Source of the DNA: an uncultured Clostridia bacterium
GTDB lineage: Bacteria > Bacillota_A > Clostridia > TANB77 > CAG-508
DNA: 8,266 nucleotides
Assembly (NCBI GenBank): GCA_949747745.1
Contig: CATKFT010000274.1
Span: 1 to 8,266, forward strand
Reading direction: 5' to 3'
Shown: piece by piece, positions 5,269 through 8,266 of the stretch
Numbering within the stretch: the stretch's first letter is position 1
Layout: each line of letters opens with the position of its first letter
Position numbers and translations under genes: made by a program
Notes under the pieces: model-generated
Seen by the model: the letters and a program-made list of their open reading frames with translations, nothing else
Databases searched by the model: none
Told to the model about the DNA's origin: nothing

Positions 5269-6147
5269 TTGTGTTCCTCCTTATCTTTTAAATCATTATA
5301 TATTTTTATGTAATTTTGATATCGTGAATTAGAAATATTACATTCTTCTAATGCTATTTTTATGCCACATTTTTGTTCTTTTATATGTGTACATCCTACA
5401 AATTCACACTTTTTTTCATACTCTAGAAATTCTTTAAAATATCTATATAAGTCCTTTTTTTGTATTTCATATATATCGAATGCTCCAAAACCTGGTGTAT
5501 CTGCTATATATGTATTTTCATTTATTTTATATAATGAAATTATAGTAGTAGTATTTTTTCCCTTTTTGTTTTTACTACTTATTATCCCTTCTTTTGTAAT
5601 ACATTTATCAAATATCGAATTTAAAAGAGTAGATTTTCCGAACACCAGAATTTCCAGAAAATGCACTTATGTTATTATATAATTCCTCTTTTAATTCGTC
5701 CACACCTTGCCCTGTTTTAGCATTTGTTACAATAACTTTATAACCAATTTTTTCATATATAGTTTCAATATTTTCAATAATTTCTGGTTTTTCTAAATCC
5801 ATTTTATTAATAACAATAACTACATTTATTCCTAAAAATTCAGCAAATGCTAATTGTTTATCAAGCATTAATAAATCTGGTTTAGGATGCTTACTAGATA
5901 CTACAAATATAAGCTTTGTTAAATTTGCAAGTTTAGGTCTTTTAATATAAGTACTTCTTTCTAAAATTTCTGTAATAACTGCTATGTTTTTATTTTCCTC
6001 TATAAACTCTATTAATACTCTATCTCCAACAACTGGAATAATATCCATGTTTTTAAATTTTCCTCTGGCATTACACTCATATAATTTGTTATTTATTTCC
6101 ACAGTATAGGTATTAGATATATTTCTTACAATAACTCCTTCTAGCAT
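5262..6147 (-). CDS. rsgA: Ribosome small-subunit GTPase RsgA, single-base frameshift
   Basis: This circularly permuted GTPase helps late maturation of the 30S subunit. Read through the shift it has 294 residues, a normal length. Residues 1-65 are the OB-fold domain. G4 is NKMD at 114-117. The P-loop GNSGVGKS is at 165-172. The switch region is KGKNTTT, with Asn where many homologues have His. G3 is DTPGFG at 216-221. The zinc-finger ligands are C247, C252, H254 and C260. The lesion is in the P-loop: codon 170 reads CGG, and removing its first C (extra base at 5640) restores G-K-S. The start at 6147 (MLEGVIVRN) has GGAGGAAGT immediately before it; the open frame extends upstream to 6228 without an RBS. 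It lies in the prkC-rsgA-rpe order. Confidence 0.9.
5638..5640 (-). other. Frameshift site in rsgA (CGG, extra C before GGA)
   Basis: The minus strand reads GGT GTT CGG AAA ATC. Skipping the C gives GGT GTT GGA AAA TCT, the P-loop residues G-V-G-K-S. The ten bases CGGAAAATCT differ at one position from the plsC site CGGAATATCT. The site is not a homopolymer. Confidence 0.8.
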
Positions 6148-6169
6148 ACTTCCTCCAATATTATTTAAT

Positions 6170-6193
6170 GGGGAGTACAAATAAGCACTCCCC
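6170..6193 (-). other. GC-rich hairpin in the rsgA leader
   Basis: GGGGAGTAC (6170-6178) and GCACTCCCC (6185-6193) form a 9-bp stem with one G-U pair and a 6-base loop on the minus strand. It is about 23 bases upstream of the rsgA start. No U-run follows, so it does not look like an intrinsic terminator. It may stabilise or be a processing site in the prkC-rsgA message, or act as a small leader structure. The 156-base gap between prkC and rsgA otherwise holds only A+T-rich sequence, including a 7-bp dyad at 6276-6300, and no convincing promoter. Confidence 0.5.
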
Positions 6194-6303
6194 TCTGTAA
6201 CCTCCATTATGTAGCTTCTACCAATCAACTATTTTTTCTCTTCATTATCATACATAATAGATATTTAGTATAATCTAAGTTATAGTATAATTGTAACTTA
6301 AGT

Positions 6304-8259
6304 CTATTCAAAAACAATCAGACTTGAAGAATTCAGATTAAATTGTTTTTGCCTATTTCCTAAAACTCCATCTATATATACTTTTACAGTTATTGTTCCA
6401 ATTCCACTTACTTCTACTTCAAATATATCATTTTTTGATTTTGTCCCTTTATAAACTCTATCGTCTCCCGCTTTTACTTCTACTTCTACTGTTTTAGATT
6501 CCTTTTGTGTTGAAACTGCATTTCCTTGTGGTTCTTTATATCCTCCAGTTATAGATTTTAAGTTTATTTGTACTTTTCCTGTTTTTATCTGTTCTATTTT
6601 ATTTACTGTCAATGTTATTTCTGTTCCTTCATCTACTGTTTCTCCAGCAGTTTTATCTTGTTTTAAGACTTTTCCATCATCTTTTGTTTTATCTTCTTCA
6701 TATATTACTTGTTTTACTTTTAATTTGTTATCTTCTAATAATTTTCTTGCTTCACTTTCAGTTTTTCCTATTACATGTGGCACACTTACTTGCTCTATTC
6801 CTGTTCCTGTACTTACATGTATTTTTACTGTTTCTCCAGCATTTACTTCTGTGTTTTCCTTTGTTTCTTGGCTTACAACATATCCCTCTTCTACTGTTTT
6901 ACTTGTTTCTTCTATTATTTCCGCAAGTAAGTTTTTTTCTTCTAACGCTGTAATTGCTTCCTCTTTTTTCATACCAATTACTTTTGGCACTGTTGTTAGT
7001 TCTTGCCCCTTACTTAATACTACTTTTACTTCTGTTTTTTGTTTTACTGTATAATTATCCATATATTTTGGTTCTTGACTAATTACATATCCTTCAGGTA
7101 TATCTGGACTATATTGTGGTTCTAGTTCTACATATACAAGTTTTGCATCTTCCATTTTTTGTTTCGCTTCAGCTTGAGATGCTCCCACTAAATTTGGAAT
7201 TTGTACTTCTTTTACTGTTGTAAATTTTAAACCGAAATATGTTATACTTATTGTTAAAATAAATAATACTATTGCTCCTACAACGAATGATAAAACTTTA
7301 TGTTTCTTTATAAAAGCTTTAAAACCTTTTTCCTCTTTTTTATTTTTTTGTTTAGAAATATTTTCTCCCATTGTAGGTATTCTTTGTGTTTCAAAATCAC
7401 TTTCTGCATCTTGCATAAATACAAAATCTCCATCTGGATTTTTTAATGCCATATTTAAATCTTTAAGCATTTCTGATGCACTTTGATAACGGAAATTTGC
7501 ATCTTTTTGCATTGCTTTTATTACAATTTTATTTACAGAAATTGGTATTGTAGGTGTTAATTCTATTGGCTCAATTGGTTTTTCTTGCATATGCATTAGT
7601 GCTACTGAAACTGGTGTATCTGCTTCAAATGGAACTTTTCCCGTTATCATTTCATAAAGTACAACGCCTAAAGAATATAAGTCCGATTTTGCATCTGTGT
7701 ACCCTCCTCTTGCATGTTCTGGTGAAAAATAATGTACAGAACCAAGAGTTGTTCCAAATGCTGTTATAGTTGAATTTGATACAGCCTTTGCTATTCCAAA
7801 ATCTGTAACCTTTGCTGTTCCATCTTCTGTTATTATTATGTTGTGTGGTTTAATATCTCTATGAACTATATTATTCTTATGCGCTGTTTCTAATGCTTTT
7901 GCAATTTGTATTGCTACCCTTAAAGACCATTTCCAAGATAATTTTCCTTGCTCTTGTATTATTTCTTTTAGTGTTCTTCCTTGTACAAGCTCCATAACTA
8001 TATAGTATAGGTTTCCTTCATTTCCTACATCGTATACTGCTACAATATTTGGATTTGTTAGGCTTGCAACTGCTTGAGCTTCTGAATGAAATCTTTTTAT
8101 AAATTCATTATCAGTAGTAAATTCGTCTCTTAAAATTTTTACTGCTACAAATCTATTTAGTATATGATCTTTTGCTTTATATACTGTTGCCATTCCACCA
8201 TTTCCAACTTTTTCTATCATTTCATATCTATTTGCTATTAATCTACCTTCTAAATTCAT
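6304..8259 (-). CDS. prkC: PASTA-domain Ser/Thr protein kinase PrkC (PknB/Stk1 family)
   Basis: This 651-residue membrane kinase senses peptidoglycan fragments or lipid II outside and phosphorylates Ser/Thr of cytoplasmic targets; in Bacillus it also triggers spore germination. The kinase domain is residues 12-270: glycine loop VGNGGMATV (18-26), VAVK with Lys41, catalytic HRDIKPHN with Asp135, DFG at 153-155, and GSVHYFSPE (173-181) at the end of the activation segment. A Lys-rich juxtamembrane stretch (303-321) precedes one transmembrane helix, about 323-343. Three PASTA repeats follow, about 352-416, 421-484 and 490-553, each with the P-x-[LV]-[IV]-G start. Residues 554-651 form an extra beta-rich tail. 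The start at 8259 is a normal family N-terminus; only GGTAATT of its ribosome-binding region is in the window. The partner phosphatase gene usually lies just upstream, outside the window. Confidence 0.97.
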   Translation of the reverse strand: MNLEGRLIANRYEMIEKVGNGGMATVYKAKDHILNRFVAVKILRDEFTTDNEFIKRFHSEAQAVASLTNPNIVAVYDVGNEGNLYYIVMELVQGRTLKEIIQEQGKLSWKWSLRVAIQIAKALETAHKNNIVHRDIKPHNIIITEDGTAKVTDFGIAKAVSNSTITAFGTTLGSVHYFSPEHARGGYTDAKSDLYSLGVVLYEMITGKVPFEADTPVSVALMHMQEKPIEPIELTPTIPISVNKIVIKAMQKDANFRYQSASEMLKDLNMALKNPDGDFVFMQDAESDFETQRIPTMGENISKQKNKKEEKGFKAFIKKHKVLSFVVGAIVLFILTISITYFGLKFTTVKEVQIPNLVGASQAEAKQKMEDAKLVYVELEPQYSPDIPEGYVISQEPKYMDNYTVKQKTEVKVVLSKGQELTTVPKVIGMKKEEAITALEEKNLLAEIIEETSKTVEEGYVVSQETKENTEVNAGETVKIHVSTGTGIEQVSVPHVIGKTESEARKLLEDNKLKVKQVIYEEDKTKDDGKVLKQDKTAGETVDEGTEITLTVNKIEQIKTGKVQINLKSITGGYKEPQGNAVSTQKESKTVEVEVKAGDDRVYKGTKSKNDIFEVEVSGIGTITVKVYIDGVLGNRQKQFNLNSSSLIVFE

Positions 8260-8266
8260 AATTACC

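Noticed and set aside
3920..5640. Phase variation as the cause of the two frameshifts
   Set aside because: Neither site has a homopolymer or tandem repeat that could slip.
6148..6228. Longer rsgA start at 6228 (27 extra residues)
   Set aside because: There is no RBS at 6228. The extension runs through the GC-rich hairpin and is unlike RsgA N-termini, while 6147 has an excellent RBS.
6276..6300. TAAGTTA-11-TAACTTA dyad after prkC as a terminator
   Set aside because: The stem is only 7 A+T-rich pairs with no U-run, too weak to support a terminator call.
6612..7054. Long plus-strand open frames rich in Leu, Phe and Ser
   Set aside because: They lie antisense to the PASTA region of prkC and arise from its A-rich codons read backwards. 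They have no RBS and no recognisable domain.

Overview
The window is A+T-rich throughout. Its coding genes use AGA for nearly all arginines, and ribosome-binding sites are strong AGGAGG/AGGTGAT types. Together with PrkC, RsgA, Rpe and a sporulation gene (spoVM), this points to an endospore-forming, low-GC Firmicute, most likely an uncultured or gut-type Clostridia. The rpe / spoVM / rpmB surroundings echo the Bacillus subtilis order prpC-prkC-rsgA(cpgA)-rpe-thiN-spoVM-rpmB, including spoVM and rpmB pointing at each other. Here thiN is not seen, and plsC, a bactofilin-like membrane protein gene, a 43-residue Cys-rich gene, nth and a 49-residue membrane protein gene lie between rpe and spoVM.

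Layout from left to right. 1-255: very A+T-rich spacer with a terminator hairpin. 256-663 (-): unrecognised 135-residue protein with its own strong promoter. 876-1073 (+): rpmB (ribosomal protein L28), ending in a bidirectional terminator shared with the convergent spoVM. 1162-1236 (-) spoVM and 1262-1411 (-) a 49-residue two-helix membrane protein form a small-gene operon. 1471-2121 (+): nth (endonuclease III), followed by a 43-residue Cys-rich protein starting at TTG (2215-2346). 2374-3630 (-): signal-peptide-bearing bactofilin-like beta-helix protein with a C-terminal membrane domain. 3754-4366 (-): plsC acyltransferase, frameshifted. 4609-5268 (-): rpe, overlapping rsgA (5262-6147, -, frameshifted). 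6304-8259 (-): complete prkC Ser/Thr kinase with three PASTA repeats; the phosphatase gene that usually precedes it would lie beyond the right edge.

The most striking observation is that the two frameshifted genes carry the same lesion. In each, one extra C stands before a conserved Gly codon GGA, creating an in-frame CGG (CGGAA[A/T]ATCT in both). By my reading CGG occurs nowhere else in frame among roughly 2,300 codons of the window. This could be a systematic sequence error, or programmed +1 frameshifting at an unassigned or poorly decoded CGG codon. The sequence alone cannot decide.

Functionally, prkC-rsgA-rpe is a housekeeping block (wall-sensing kinase, 30S ribosome maturation GTPase, pentose-phosphate enzyme). 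plsC and the bactofilin-like protein concern the envelope, nth repairs DNA, rpmB is ribosomal, and spoVM acts in the spore coat.
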